Assembly: GCA_045646145.1 (NCBI GenBank)
Contig: JAZRKE010000024.1
Location: forward strand, 1 to 12,962
Source: SIG565 sp045646145
GTDB lineage: Bacteria > Bacillota > Clostridia > Oscillospirales > Acutalibacteraceae
DNA length: 12,962 nucleotides
Reading direction: 5' to 3'
Of the stretch, positions 1 to 7,214 are shown one piece after another. The position numbers and the translations under genes are program-made. The notes beneath the pieces are model-generated. The model was not told where the DNA came from, did not search any database, and saw only the letters and a list, made by a program, of their open reading frames with translations. Positions within the stretch are counted from its first letter, which is position 1; every line of letters starts with the position of its first letter.

Positions 1-1
1 G

Positions 2-1321
2 GTTCTCGAAGTTTTGGGAGATAGCAATGACTGGGTAAGAGGTTTGCACTCTCGCTGTGATGTTGACCCTGAAAAAAGATACATCTGCCACTTCCCTGAG
101 GATAACACAATTATCTCTGTTAACTCCGGTTACGGCGGAAATGTACTTCTCGGCAAAAAGTGCTTTGCGCTTCGTATCGCTTCCTTCCAGGGTTGGAAAG
201 AGGGCTGGATGGCTGAGCACATGCTCATCTTAGGTCTCCAGAATCCGAAGGGTGAGGTTAAATATATCGCCGCCGCTTTCCCGTCTGCCTGCGGTAAGAC
301 CAACCTTGCAATGTTAATTCCGCCTGAGTATCTTCGTAAAAAGGGCTACAAGGTTTGGACCGTTGGTGACGATATCGCTTGGATGAGAATAGGCGAGGAT
401 GGCAGACTTTATGCCATCAACCCCGAAAACGGCTTCTTCGGCGTTGCACCGGGAACCAACGAAAAATCCAACTTTAATGCACTTGAGTCCACCAAGAAAA
501 ACACCATCTTCACAAACGTGGCTCTTGACTTAAACGATAAGACAGTTTGGTGGGAAGGTCTTAACAAAAACCTACCAGAGAATGCGCTTGACTGGAAAGG
601 TAATCCTTGGGACCCCGCAAAGTTCAACAAGGCAGACAAGTCCACCTGCGCTGCTCACCCCAACTCACGCTTTACAGCTCCTGCTGAGAACTGCCCCTGC
701 ATTTCTGATGAATTCAATAAGGGCGCAGGCGTTCCGATTTCGGCTATCGTATTCGGCGGCAGACGCGCTAAGTGCGCTCCGCTTGTATATCAGTCAAAGG
801 ATTGGGAGAACGGTGTATTCGTAGGCTCTGCAATGGCAAGTGAGACCACCGCCGCTGCTGCGGGTGCCGTAGGTGTTGTTCGCCGCGACCCGATGGCTAT
901 GCTTCCCTTCTGCGGTTATGATATGGCAGAATACTTTAAGCATTGGCTCGATATGGGTAAAAAGCTTGGCGACAAGGCTCCCAAAATCTTCAACGTTAAC
1001 TGGTTCCGTACCGATGATGAAGGCAACTTTATCTGGCCCGGATTTGGCGACAATATGAGAGTTCTCAACTGGATTATTGACCGTTGCGAAGGCAAGGCAG
1101 ATGCAACTGAGACCGCTATCGGTTATGTTCCGAAACCCGAAGATATTGACCTTACCGACTTAGATATGGATATGGCTACCTTAAAAGATATTCTTACCGT
1201 TGATAAGGACATCTGGACCAAAGAAGCCGAGGAAATCGAAGAGCACTACAAGAAGTTCGGCGATAAGTTGCCCGCAGAACTCAGAAAGCAACTCGACACC
1301 CTCAAAGCAAATCTTAAATAA
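2..1321 (+). CDS. pckG: Phosphoenolpyruvate carboxykinase (GTP), 5'-truncated by window edge
   Basis: Interconverts oxaloacetate plus GTP with phosphoenolpyruvate, CO2 and GDP in the cytoplasm, linking the TCA cycle to gluconeogenesis or, in anaerobes, to CO2 fixation. The reading frame is already open at base 2, so the start lies upstream; a TTG at base 14 is internal to the conserved block GDSNDWVRGLHS and is not a start. Visible motifs are SGYGGN.LLGKKCFALR, the P-loop FPSACGKTN (bases 278-304) with the reactive Cys of the GTP family, the metal-binding GDDIAWM (365-385), SRFTAPAENCP, and the guanine-binding WPGFGDN (1034-1054). By alignment from memory with the roughly 600-residue family, some 190-200 N-terminal residues are missing. 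The C-terminus is intact and ends in TAA next to a strong terminator. The GTP-type motifs exclude the ATP-type pckA family. Product is very secure. Confidence 0.97.
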   Translation, partial: VLEVLGDSNDWVRGLHSRCDVDPEKRYICHFPEDNTIISVNSGYGGNVLLGKKCFALRIASFQGWKEGWMAEHMLILGLQNPKGEVKYIAAAFPSACGKTNLAMLIPPEYLRKKGYKVWTVGDDIAWMRIGEDGRLYAINPENGFFGVAPGTNEKSNFNALESTKKNTIFTNVALDLNDKTVWWEGLNKNLPENALDWKGNPWDPAKFNKADKSTCAAHPNSRFTAPAENCPCISDEFNKGAGVPISAIVFGGRRAKCAPLVYQSKDWENGVFVGSAMASETTAAAAGAVGVVRRDPMAMLPFCGYDMAEYFKHWLDMGKKLGDKAPKIFNVNWFRTDDEGNFIWPGFGDNMRVLNWIIDRCEGKADATETAIGYVPKPEDIDLTDLDMDMATLKDILTVDKDIWTKEAEEIEEHYKKFGDKLPAELRKQLDTLKANLK

Positions 1322-1322
1322 C

Positions 1323-1349
1323 AAAAAGCAGCCGCAAGGCTGCTTTTTT
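1323..1349 (+). terminator. Intrinsic terminator of pckG
   Basis: A perfect 11-bp stem (1323-1333 with 1338-1348) is capped by a GCAA tetraloop and runs into six T residues. It starts two bases after the pckG stop codon. The A-tract on the left arm makes the hairpin partly functional in reverse too, but the GC core next to the T-run favours the plus strand. Confidence 0.9.
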
Positions 1350-1350
1350 G

Positions 1351-1420
1351 TTAGGGAATAGGGGAACAGGGAAAGGAAAGAAAAAAGCAGTTCCCTCTTC
1401 CCTTTAATCCTTTCCCTATT
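1351..1420. repeat. Purine/pyrimidine-rich imperfect inverted repeat between two terminators
   Basis: The left half (1351-1380) is a run of near-repeats of the type TAGGGAA / TAGGGGAA / CAGGGAAA. The right half (1391-1420) is its pyrimidine counterpart with three TTCCC units. A perfect 10-bp pairing joins AGGGAAAGGA (1368-1377) to TCCTTTCCCT (1408-1417), and an alternative GGGAAC/GTTCCC pairing (1362-1367 with 1390-1395) competes with it. It carries no reading frame of note. It could be a small dispersed REP-like element or simply a third hairpin in a convergent terminator region. Confidence 0.5.
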
Positions 1421-1450
1421 AAAAAACAAGCCGAATGGCTTGTTTTTTAA
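1419..1450 (-). terminator. Bidirectional hairpin terminator of the U32 gene
   Basis: A perfect 14-bp stem (1419-1432 with 1437-1450) surrounds a 4-base loop; the stem is AAAAAACAAGCC paired to GGCTTGTTTTTT plus flanking TTAA. Read on the minus strand it ends the zapA-U32 transcript, and the U32 stop codon (1447-1449) lies inside the stem. The T-run on the other arm would also let it act as a backup terminator for pckG read-through. Confidence 0.85.
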
Positions 1451-3504
1451 TGCACTTCTCTAAAATAAAGTCCTCTGGTGAATTCGCCTGAGGGCTTTTT
1501 ACCCACTTTATAGGCTTCAATTATATTTTTTGCCTCTTCTTTTTCTTCTAATGTGAAATAAAGATAGGCAAAATCCATTCCTCTGAATTCATTCTGCTTA
1601 TCGGCAAGATAGTGTGGCTTTGAATTAAACACTTCGGCAAAACCGTTAACACATTTAACAGGGAACTTTACCCCCATTCGGTCTGTGAGCGCTCGGTCCT
1701 TTTGACAGTTCGCACAGTCACCATTATTTACAGGACAGTTGCGAGTCAGCATTATAGGAAGTCTGCCATAGGCAAAATAGCCTGTTAGCAGCCGAGATTT
1801 TATACTCCTTAGCTGCTCTGCTTTAAGCTCGGGCGAAATTATCAGCCCTCTAACATTTGCCTCAGCAAGTACCTTGGCCGCCTCAGAATTATACACATTA
1901 AAGCCTACATCGGCTATAACCCCAAAGCCCTCTTTTTCGGCCAATTCCTTAGCCGCTAAGGTGCCGCAAAAGGCAGTTTTAACACCTTTTTCTCTTGTTT
2001 TTTTGAGCTTTTTAGAAATTTGTTCCTCGTTTAAAATTCCACGAGGCAGTTCTACTGCAATTTCCACACCATCAGGCAATAATATTCCCTCAAAATCTTC
2101 AAATAACGGCAGGGTTATAAGCGATATTCCGCTTAAATCGTCAGGCACCTGAGAAGCGGTCTGGAATCGGCAGAAAAACTCTGTTTTATTCTCCCGTTTT
2201 TCCTCAAATTTAGGTGTATATGCTTTCTCTTTTATGGGCTTTGTCTGCCCTCTTAATTCATCGAGCTTAGCAATACAGTTTCTTCTGAGTTCATTAAGCG
2301 CAGCGCCCGATAAAAAGAGCCCCTGTTCTATATCTATCACAATATTTTCTGCATAATACGGTGTGCCTCCCAGCTTTGCAAGACTTAAGGCGACATTCTC
2401 CTTTGTAAGCGGTTTGTTTTGTGCCGCTTCGGGTATTTGACCTATAACCTCGGCGGTATTAATACCGTCAAAAACCGTTAGTTTGCTCGGCTTTCCCGAT
2501 ACAATTTCCGTCCACATTTTAAGCGGTATTCTCTGCGCCTCGTTTCTGTAAAGCGAGTGAATTTCGTTTATAACCTCGCCCGAGGCTAAAACGTCCTCAC
2601 GGGTTCTGATACCGAACATATCGGCGCCAAGCCTTTTATCGTAATAACCGCTTGTGAAACCCGAACGGGAAAAGATATTTTGTAAATTTTCTGCACTTTT
2701 TTCGCAGTTTTCACCGCCTAAAGCATTTTTGAATGCTGCTACCGCCGCCGCTACATACTCAGGTCTCTTCATTCTGCCCTCAATTTTAAGTGAGGCAACG
2801 CCCATAACACGCAGTTCATTTGCATAATCCAGCAAGCTTAAATCCTTAAGACTGAGCGCATATTCATTCTTACCATTTGAAAACGGCAGACGGCAGGGAC
2901 CCGCGCAAAGCCCCCGATTACCGCTTCGCCCACCGATAACGCTTGAGAGTAGACACTGCCCCGATACGCTCATACACAGAGCCCCATGCACAAAAACCTC
3001 GGTTTCAATGCCGAGCTTTTTGGCTTCAAAAGCAAACTGTCTTATGCCCTCCTTGTCCATCTCGCGAGATAAAACCACTCGGGATACTCCCATTTCTTTA
3101 AGAATGGGCAGAGCAGAACAGGAATGAACCGACATCTGCGTCGATGCGTGAATGGATAAATCAGGGAATTGGAGATGAAGTCGGCGGATAAGGCCTAAAT
3201 CCGCAGCTATAACTGCGTCAATTCCTGCTGTATATGCAGATTTGGCCACCGACACAGCGCTTTCGAGCTCATCATCCCGAAGCATTGTATTAAGAGTTAA
3301 ATAGACCTTAACACCTCTTATATGACAGTAGCGAATACCGTCATTCAGGTCTGCCTCCGAAAAATTCTTTGCGTTGCGCCTTGCATTAAAATTTTCAGTT
3401 CCTAAATAAACCGCATCCGCACCCGAGCGCACAGCCGCCACTAACATCTCGCGGTTTCCCACAGGGGCTAAAACCTCTATGCTAAAATTCTTCATCGTCT
3501 TCAT
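1447..3504 (-). CDS. U32 family protein (RlhA-like, DUF3656-type layout)
   Basis: Belongs to the U32 'peptidase/collagenase' family. Its best studied members (RlhA, TrhP, UbiU/UbiV) hydroxylate RNA bases or ubiquinone precursors and carry an iron-sulphur cluster, so a role in rRNA hydroxylation is likelier than proteolysis, but this is inference from family. Seen here (685 residues): an N-terminal TIM-barrel-like opening EVLAPVGN...SGADAVYLG, then the family signature E-x-F-x2-G-A-L-C-x4-G-x-C-x-L-S at 169-187, and four Cys at 177, 184, 200 and 204 with the spacing expected for a 4Fe-4S site. A long central region follows, then a second Cys cluster near the C-terminus (590, 597, 600, 618). 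The start chosen at 3504 overlaps zapA by 23 bases; the ATG at 3495 is equally possible, and neither has a good ribosome site, which suggests coupling to zapA translation. The longer frame to 3576 only reads zapA out of frame. Confidence 0.9.
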   Translation of the reverse strand: MKTMKNFSIEVLAPVGNREMLVAAVRSGADAVYLGTENFNARRNAKNFSEADLNDGIRYCHIRGVKVYLTLNTMLRDDELESAVSVAKSAYTAGIDAVIAADLGLIRRLHLQFPDLSIHASTQMSVHSCSALPILKEMGVSRVVLSREMDKEGIRQFAFEAKKLGIETEVFVHGALCMSVSGQCLLSSVIGGRSGNRGLCAGPCRLPFSNGKNEYALSLKDLSLLDYANELRVMGVASLKIEGRMKRPEYVAAAVAAFKNALGGENCEKSAENLQNIFSRSGFTSGYYDKRLGADMFGIRTREDVLASGEVINEIHSLYRNEAQRIPLKMWTEIVSGKPSKLTVFDGINTAEVIGQIPEAAQNKPLTKENVALSLAKLGGTPYYAENIVIDIEQGLFLSGAALNELRRNCIAKLDELRGQTKPIKEKAYTPKFEEKRENKTEFFCRFQTASQVPDDLSGISLITLPLFEDFEGILLPDGVEIAVELPRGILNEEQISKKLKKTREKGVKTAFCGTLAAKELAEKEGFGVIADVGFNVYNSEAAKVLAEANVRGLIISPELKAEQLRSIKSRLLTGYFAYGRLPIMLTRNCPVNNGDCANCQKDRALTDRMGVKFPVKCVNGFAEVFNSKPHYLADKQNEFRGMDFAYLYFTLEEKEEAKNIIEAYKVGKKPSGEFTRGLYFREVH

Positions 3505-3841
3505 TTGTAAAGGCAGGCTTCTTTTCTTCTTCGCCCGTAAATTTAACAAGCATTCTGCGGGTAATATCAGCGTCAAGCCGAGCCATAGCCGCCTCTTCCA
3601 AAAGGCGCTTGTTTTCGAGTCTCAAGCTTTCGTTTTCGGTCTGGATTTTCTTGCCCTCATCCATAGCTTCAAGGGCTGTTATAACCGCAGCCATCGTGGT
3701 TGAGAGAAACGGACTTTTAGCAAGTACCGAATTCATTTTCTTCTCAAGCTCTGCTCCAAGCGATAGAATATAGGCTTCATCTTCATTTGAGGTTACGGAA
3801 TATTCTATTCCGCCGATTTTAAGTCTGATTTTATTCGACAT
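3482..3841 (-). CDS. zapA: ZapA-like cell division protein
   Basis: A 119-residue protein with the ZapA pattern: an N-terminal strand-rich segment NKIRLKIGGIEYSV followed by two helices (roughly 20-45 and 50-95), the second a coiled coil (MDEGKKIQTENESLRLENKRL spans about 60-80). ZapA binds FtsZ filaments in the cytoplasm at midcell and bundles or stabilises them. The acidic tail (EEEKKPAFTNEDDEEF) is not conserved in the family, and its last codons encode the start of the U32 gene in another frame. A strong AGGAGGG ribosome site (3848-3854) lies six bases before the ATG. Co-transcription with the U32 gene is implied by the 23-base overlap. Family call is confident; function in this organism is inferred from the family. 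Confidence 0.87.
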   Translation of the reverse strand: MSNKIRLKIGGIEYSVTSNEDEAYILSLGAELEKKMNSVLAKSPFLSTTMAAVITALEAMDEGKKIQTENESLRLENKRLLEEAAMARLDADITRRMLVKFTGEEEKKPAFTNEDDEEF

Positions 3842-3913
3842 AATTCACCCTCCTATTAAATTTATTTTAATATAAAACCGCCGAAAAATAAAGACTTTTT
3901 TATAAATTAAAAA

Positions 3914-3919
3914 ATTATA
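3914..3919 (-). promoter_or_regulatory. Candidate -10 box for zapA-U32
   Basis: TATAAT on the minus strand, about 72 bases upstream of the zapA start, in very AT-rich DNA. No convincing -35 is found at 16-18 bases; the region where it should be overlaps the -35 of the divergent plus-strand promoter. The assignment is therefore weak. Confidence 0.4.
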
Positions 3920-3939
3920 CCTAAATTATTAAAAAAGGG

Positions 3940-3968
3940 TTGCGAATAAAGGCAATTTCTGTTAATAT
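3940..3968 (+). promoter_or_regulatory. Promoter for the beta-helix/capA/apgM cluster
   Basis: TTGCGA (3940-3945), a 17-base spacer and TAATAT (3963-3968) form a sigma-70/sigma-A type promoter about 50 bases upstream of the first gene. It fits the only sizeable gap before the cluster, and the spacing is ideal. Transcription would start near 3975. Confidence 0.65.
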
Positions 3969-3997
3969 GAAAGCAAATAGAAATCTAGTGCTTTCAT
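3967..3997 (+). promoter_or_regulatory. Inverted repeat overlapping the -10: candidate operator
   Basis: ATGAAAGCA (3967-3975) and TGCTTTCAT (3989-3997) are a perfect 9-bp inverted repeat with a 13-base spacer, giving a 31-bp dyad centred on 3982. It overlaps the end of the -10 box and the predicted transcription start, a classic repressor position. It could instead fold as a 5'-UTR hairpin. No regulator gene is in the window to match to it. Confidence 0.5.
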
Positions 3998-4017
3998 AAG
4001 CGTTAAGGAGTGATTTT

Positions 4018-5619
4018 ATGAAAATTGCAAGCAAGGAACAGATAAGGGAAATTGAAGCTCAGGCAAAAGCTATGCGAGATAAAATCAGCAACAGCGAGTC
4101 TGATTATCCAAAAAAACGCCCGACCTATTACGTTGACAGTATAAACGGTTGCGACGAGTTTGACGGCAAAACACCCGAAACAGCCTGGTGCAGTAGCGAC
4201 CGCGTAGGTATGGCAGATTTAAAATCAGGCGACGTTGTATTGTTTAAACGCGGATGCTCCTATAGAGGAAAACTCTATGCTGTTGGAGGCGTTACATATT
4301 CGGCCTACGGAGAAGGCGCAAAACCCGAGTTGCTCGGCTCGATTGATGCCTCCGACCCGAATATGTGGATACCCACGCCCTATAAAAACGTATGGCGCTA
4401 TAAAGACCGATTCGGCTACGTTATAGATATTGGCGGAATTTTCTTTAACGACGGCAGTATATACGGCATTAAAATCACCGAAAACTTCGGTAAAAGAGAA
4501 CGCTGTGATATGGGACATATTTCACCCCTCACCGTTTTTAACGGCAGAACCACATTTCAGGTGGAAAGAGGTCCCTGGCCGCCCAGAGAGGACCTTAAAG
4601 GCTCAGGCTTCAGATATTTCCAGAGTTGCCCTGAGGGACTTAAAAACGACCTCGAATTTTACCACAGCCCCCACGAAAACTACCTCTACCTATATTGCGC
4701 TGACGGTAACCCCGCAAGAGTGTTTGACCGTGTTGAGTTATCGCTTCACGGCTCAATTTCCTCCCCCCGTTCATCAAAGGATGCTCACGACGTTACCTAC
4801 GATAATCTTTCCTTTAAATATTGCAATTTTGGTATCAACGGTTTTGGAAACGCTAAAAATTTAACCGTTCGCAACTGCGAATTCATCGGTATAGGCGGTG
4901 CTGTAACAGAGCCTGACTGGACCAAAAACATGCCACACTCTACAGAGGACCGTGATGCCTGCCGCTACGGTAACGGCGTTGAAATTTACGGCGTTTGCGA
5001 CGGAATGCATGTTGAAAACTGCTATTTCGACCAGGTTTATGATGCCGCGGTTACGGTACAGTATCCCATTAACGGTGAAATGAAGCGCGACTATATTATT
5101 AATAACGTTAAATGGGTAAACAACCTATTCCAGCGTTGCAACTACCCGTTTGAATTATGGCTTTACAGCCCCGAGGATACAAACGGCTTTACCGCCGCCC
5201 AGAGAAATATCGACATTTCAGGTAACATTTGCATAAATACAGGCTACGGCTGGGCAAATCACCGTATGGACCCAAACAACACCTTCTATTATGCAGGCTG
5301 GATGGGCGCTTCAAATTGTGAATTTACAAACGTTTGCTGCCACGATAATATTTTAGCGAACGGTGAAAGAACCGTTATGCGCGGCCGTGGTTTTAATATG
5401 GAAAAGGGTATTAAATTCTATAACAACAAAATTTTTCATAACGGCACGCTTGCTTCGGTCGGCGAAAAAATGAAATTTAACGACGGAAATTTCAAAACCT
5501 TCCATAATACCGACGAAAGCCTTGCAATGCTTTATGAAAGCAAGACCTGGGATTCAAGCAACGAATTTTACAATATTGACAAGGATGAAAATCCAACTGA
5601 GCCATTTATTAAACTTTAA
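4018..5619 (+). CDS. Right-handed beta-helix protein, copy 1 (function unknown)
   Basis: A 533-residue protein starting at an ATG seven bases after AAGGAG (4005-4010). Residues 1-30 look helical and charged. A domain opening with YYVD (37-40), NGCDEFDG and TPETA (52-56) follows, an opening common to parallel beta-helix polysaccharide-active proteins. Then come GDVVLFKRG (71-79), a conserved IDASDPN segment (109-115), LYLYCADGNP (223-232), and from about 255 a ladder of short N/C/F-rich coils (VRNCEF, VENCYF, WVNNLF, DISGNICIN, FYNNKIFHN) typical of a right-handed beta-helix. Acidic or aromatic conserved spots such as GNGVEIYG (318-325), YDAAVTVQ (341-348) and FELWL (378-382) could line an active groove. 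No signal peptide or membrane segment is present and there are many Cys, so it is probably cytoplasmic. It may be a glycosidase, lyase or epimerase on imported sugars, but no activity can be assigned. It is paralogous to the next gene. Confidence 0.8.
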   Translation: MKIASKEQIREIEAQAKAMRDKISNSESDYPKKRPTYYVDSINGCDEFDGKTPETAWCSSDRVGMADLKSGDVVLFKRGCSYRGKLYAVGGVTYSAYGEGAKPELLGSIDASDPNMWIPTPYKNVWRYKDRFGYVIDIGGIFFNDGSIYGIKITENFGKRERCDMGHISPLTVFNGRTTFQVERGPWPPREDLKGSGFRYFQSCPEGLKNDLEFYHSPHENYLYLYCADGNPARVFDRVELSLHGSISSPRSSKDAHDVTYDNLSFKYCNFGINGFGNAKNLTVRNCEFIGIGGAVTEPDWTKNMPHSTEDRDACRYGNGVEIYGVCDGMHVENCYFDQVYDAAVTVQYPINGEMKRDYIINNVKWVNNLFQRCNYPFELWLYSPEDTNGFTAAQRNIDISGNICINTGYGWANHRMDPNNTFYYAGWMGASNCEFTNVCCHDNILANGERTVMRGRGFNMEKGIKFYNNKIFHNGTLASVGEKMKFNDGNFKTFHNTDESLAMLYESKTWDSSNEFYNIDKDENPTEPFIKL

Positions 5620-5637
5620 TACATAGAAGGAGTAACA

Positions 5638-7203
5638 ATGAAACCGATAGATTCTAAAGAATTAAAAAAGGTAATTGAACTCGCAACCAAAAGAAAGCAG
5701 GAAATTTTAAACAGTGAATCGGTTTATCCAACCGATGGTACCGTTTACTATGTAGACGCAGAAAACGGCTGCGACGATAACGACGGTCTCACCCCTGAAA
5801 CCGCTCTTCGCGGAATTGATGGCATTGAATTTTTAAATACCAACCTGGGAGATACAGTTCTCTTTAAACGCGGTCAGATTTTTCGCGGTTGTTTGCACCC
5901 GAGAAAATATGTTACCTACTCCGCCTACGGTGACGGGCCTAAGCCCGTATTTTGTAATGCAATTGATGCCTCAGATCCTAACGACTGGGTTAAAACCGAC
6001 GCGAAAAATGTTTGGATGTTCAAACCTATGATTCCATTTGTTAAGGATGTTGGCGCCGTAATCATTAATGGCGGTGAACTTTGGGGAATAAAAATTTGTG
6101 AAAACACCATAACCGGCGAACGTTGCGATATGTATCGCACAAACGGCCAACGAGGCGACGATGTTACGCACGGCGAACTTGATGTTTGGAACGGAAGGCG
6201 CTTTGTGCACCGAGAGTGCACAAAATTCTCAGGATATAAAGATATTAAAGGAGATCTTGAATTTTTCCATCGTTATCAAGGTCACGAACATCTTTATCTT
6301 CACTGTGCAGACGGAAACCCAGGCAAAGCATTTAACCATATTGAATTGACACTCCGCCACTACGCCGTTCACGGCAATTGCACAGGCTGTACCTTCGATA
6401 ATATCTCCTTTAAATACGCAAACTTTGGTATTGCCGCATCGGCTAGCACTGACTTCGTAGTTCGCAACTGTGAATTTGACTGGATTGGCGGCTCCTCACA
6501 GTTCCCTGAAATGTATGCCGCGCGTTCAATAGACACACCTTTCGGCTCCGACGTAACCCGCCTTGGAAATGGTATCGAAATCTGGGGTGATTGCAAAAAC
6601 TTCACGATTGAAAATTGCTGTTTCTCACAGATTTACGATGCTGCAGTTACCGTTCAGATTTCTAAGAAAATAGCCGAAAGAGATTATGTTATAGAAAATA
6701 TGCGTTGGGTAAACAATGTGTTTGACACCTGTCATTATTGTTTTGAACTTTGGCTCAGCATTGGAAACCGCAATGGTTTTAAACACCTGATGAAAGATAT
6801 TGATATTTCAGGCAACATCTGCTTTAACAACGGTTACGGTTGGGCCCATCAGCGCCCCGACCCAGTATACACCTTTTATTACGGAAGCGGTGAGTGGGCA
6901 GGTAATGCAGATTTTGAAAACTGTAAATTAAGAAACAACTATCTTATTAACGGTAGAGGTAACCTTGTAACTGCTTGGCACATCGGCGGCAGTAAAATGC
7001 AATTCTTCGACAACAAAATTTATCACAATAAATCATTTGGCACTTTGAGAGAGAACTTTGATGAATCTATTAACAAACTGGCTCATTATTCTATGAAAGA
7101 AGAAGACATTAAAGTGATCAGTGAATCCGGATTTATCGGTGAAAATGAATATTACAGTATAAGCGATACCGATATCCCCGAGGGTAATATTATTAAATTT
7201 TAA
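5638..7203 (+). CDS. Right-handed beta-helix protein, copy 2 (function unknown)
   Basis: A 521-residue paralogue of the preceding protein, 18 bases downstream, with its own AAGGAG (5627-5632) five bases before the ATG. The two align without gaps from residue 31 to 165, where I count 68 identities in 135 positions by hand. The shared blocks are YYVD, NGCD..DG.TPETA, GD.VLFKRG, VTYSAYG, IDASDPN and ERCDM. Later blocks are shifted by small gaps but clearly match: L.CADGNP, VRNCEF..IGG, NG.EI.G.C, YDAAVTVQ, FELWL, DISGNIC.N.GYGWA and NKI.HN. The middle (about 165-205) and the C-terminal 70 residues differ most, which may reflect different substrates. It also lacks a signal peptide. This looks like an old tandem duplication with both copies intact, so each probably has its own job. 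The fold is confident; the function is unknown. Confidence 0.8.
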   Translation: MKPIDSKELKKVIELATKRKQEILNSESVYPTDGTVYYVDAENGCDDNDGLTPETALRGIDGIEFLNTNLGDTVLFKRGQIFRGCLHPRKYVTYSAYGDGPKPVFCNAIDASDPNDWVKTDAKNVWMFKPMIPFVKDVGAVIINGGELWGIKICENTITGERCDMYRTNGQRGDDVTHGELDVWNGRRFVHRECTKFSGYKDIKGDLEFFHRYQGHEHLYLHCADGNPGKAFNHIELTLRHYAVHGNCTGCTFDNISFKYANFGIAASASTDFVVRNCEFDWIGGSSQFPEMYAARSIDTPFGSDVTRLGNGIEIWGDCKNFTIENCCFSQIYDAAVTVQISKKIAERDYVIENMRWVNNVFDTCHYCFELWLSIGNRNGFKHLMKDIDISGNICFNNGYGWAHQRPDPVYTFYYGSGEWAGNADFENCKLRNNYLINGRGNLVTAWHIGGSKMQFFDNKIYHNKSFGTLRENFDESINKLAHYSMKEEDIKVISESGFIGENEYYSISDTDIPEGNIIKF

Positions 7204-7214
7204 TTGGAGCTAAG

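Noticed and set aside
14..16. TTG as the start of pckG
   Set aside because: It falls inside a conserved block of the carboxykinase family and the frame is open to the window edge; the real start is upstream.
1181..1429. 82-residue minus-strand open frame across the end of pckG and the terminators
   Set aside because: It is antisense to conserved pckG codons and runs through two hairpins, with no ribosome site; it is a shadow frame.
3505..3576. Longer N-terminus for the U32 protein starting at 3576
   Set aside because: The extra 24 residues read zapA codons out of frame, have no family similarity that I can see, and would give a 95-base overlap.
5925..6221. Minus-strand open frames inside the second beta-helix gene
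   Set aside because: They are antisense to a conserved protein, have no recognisable domains and two of them overlap each other in different frames.
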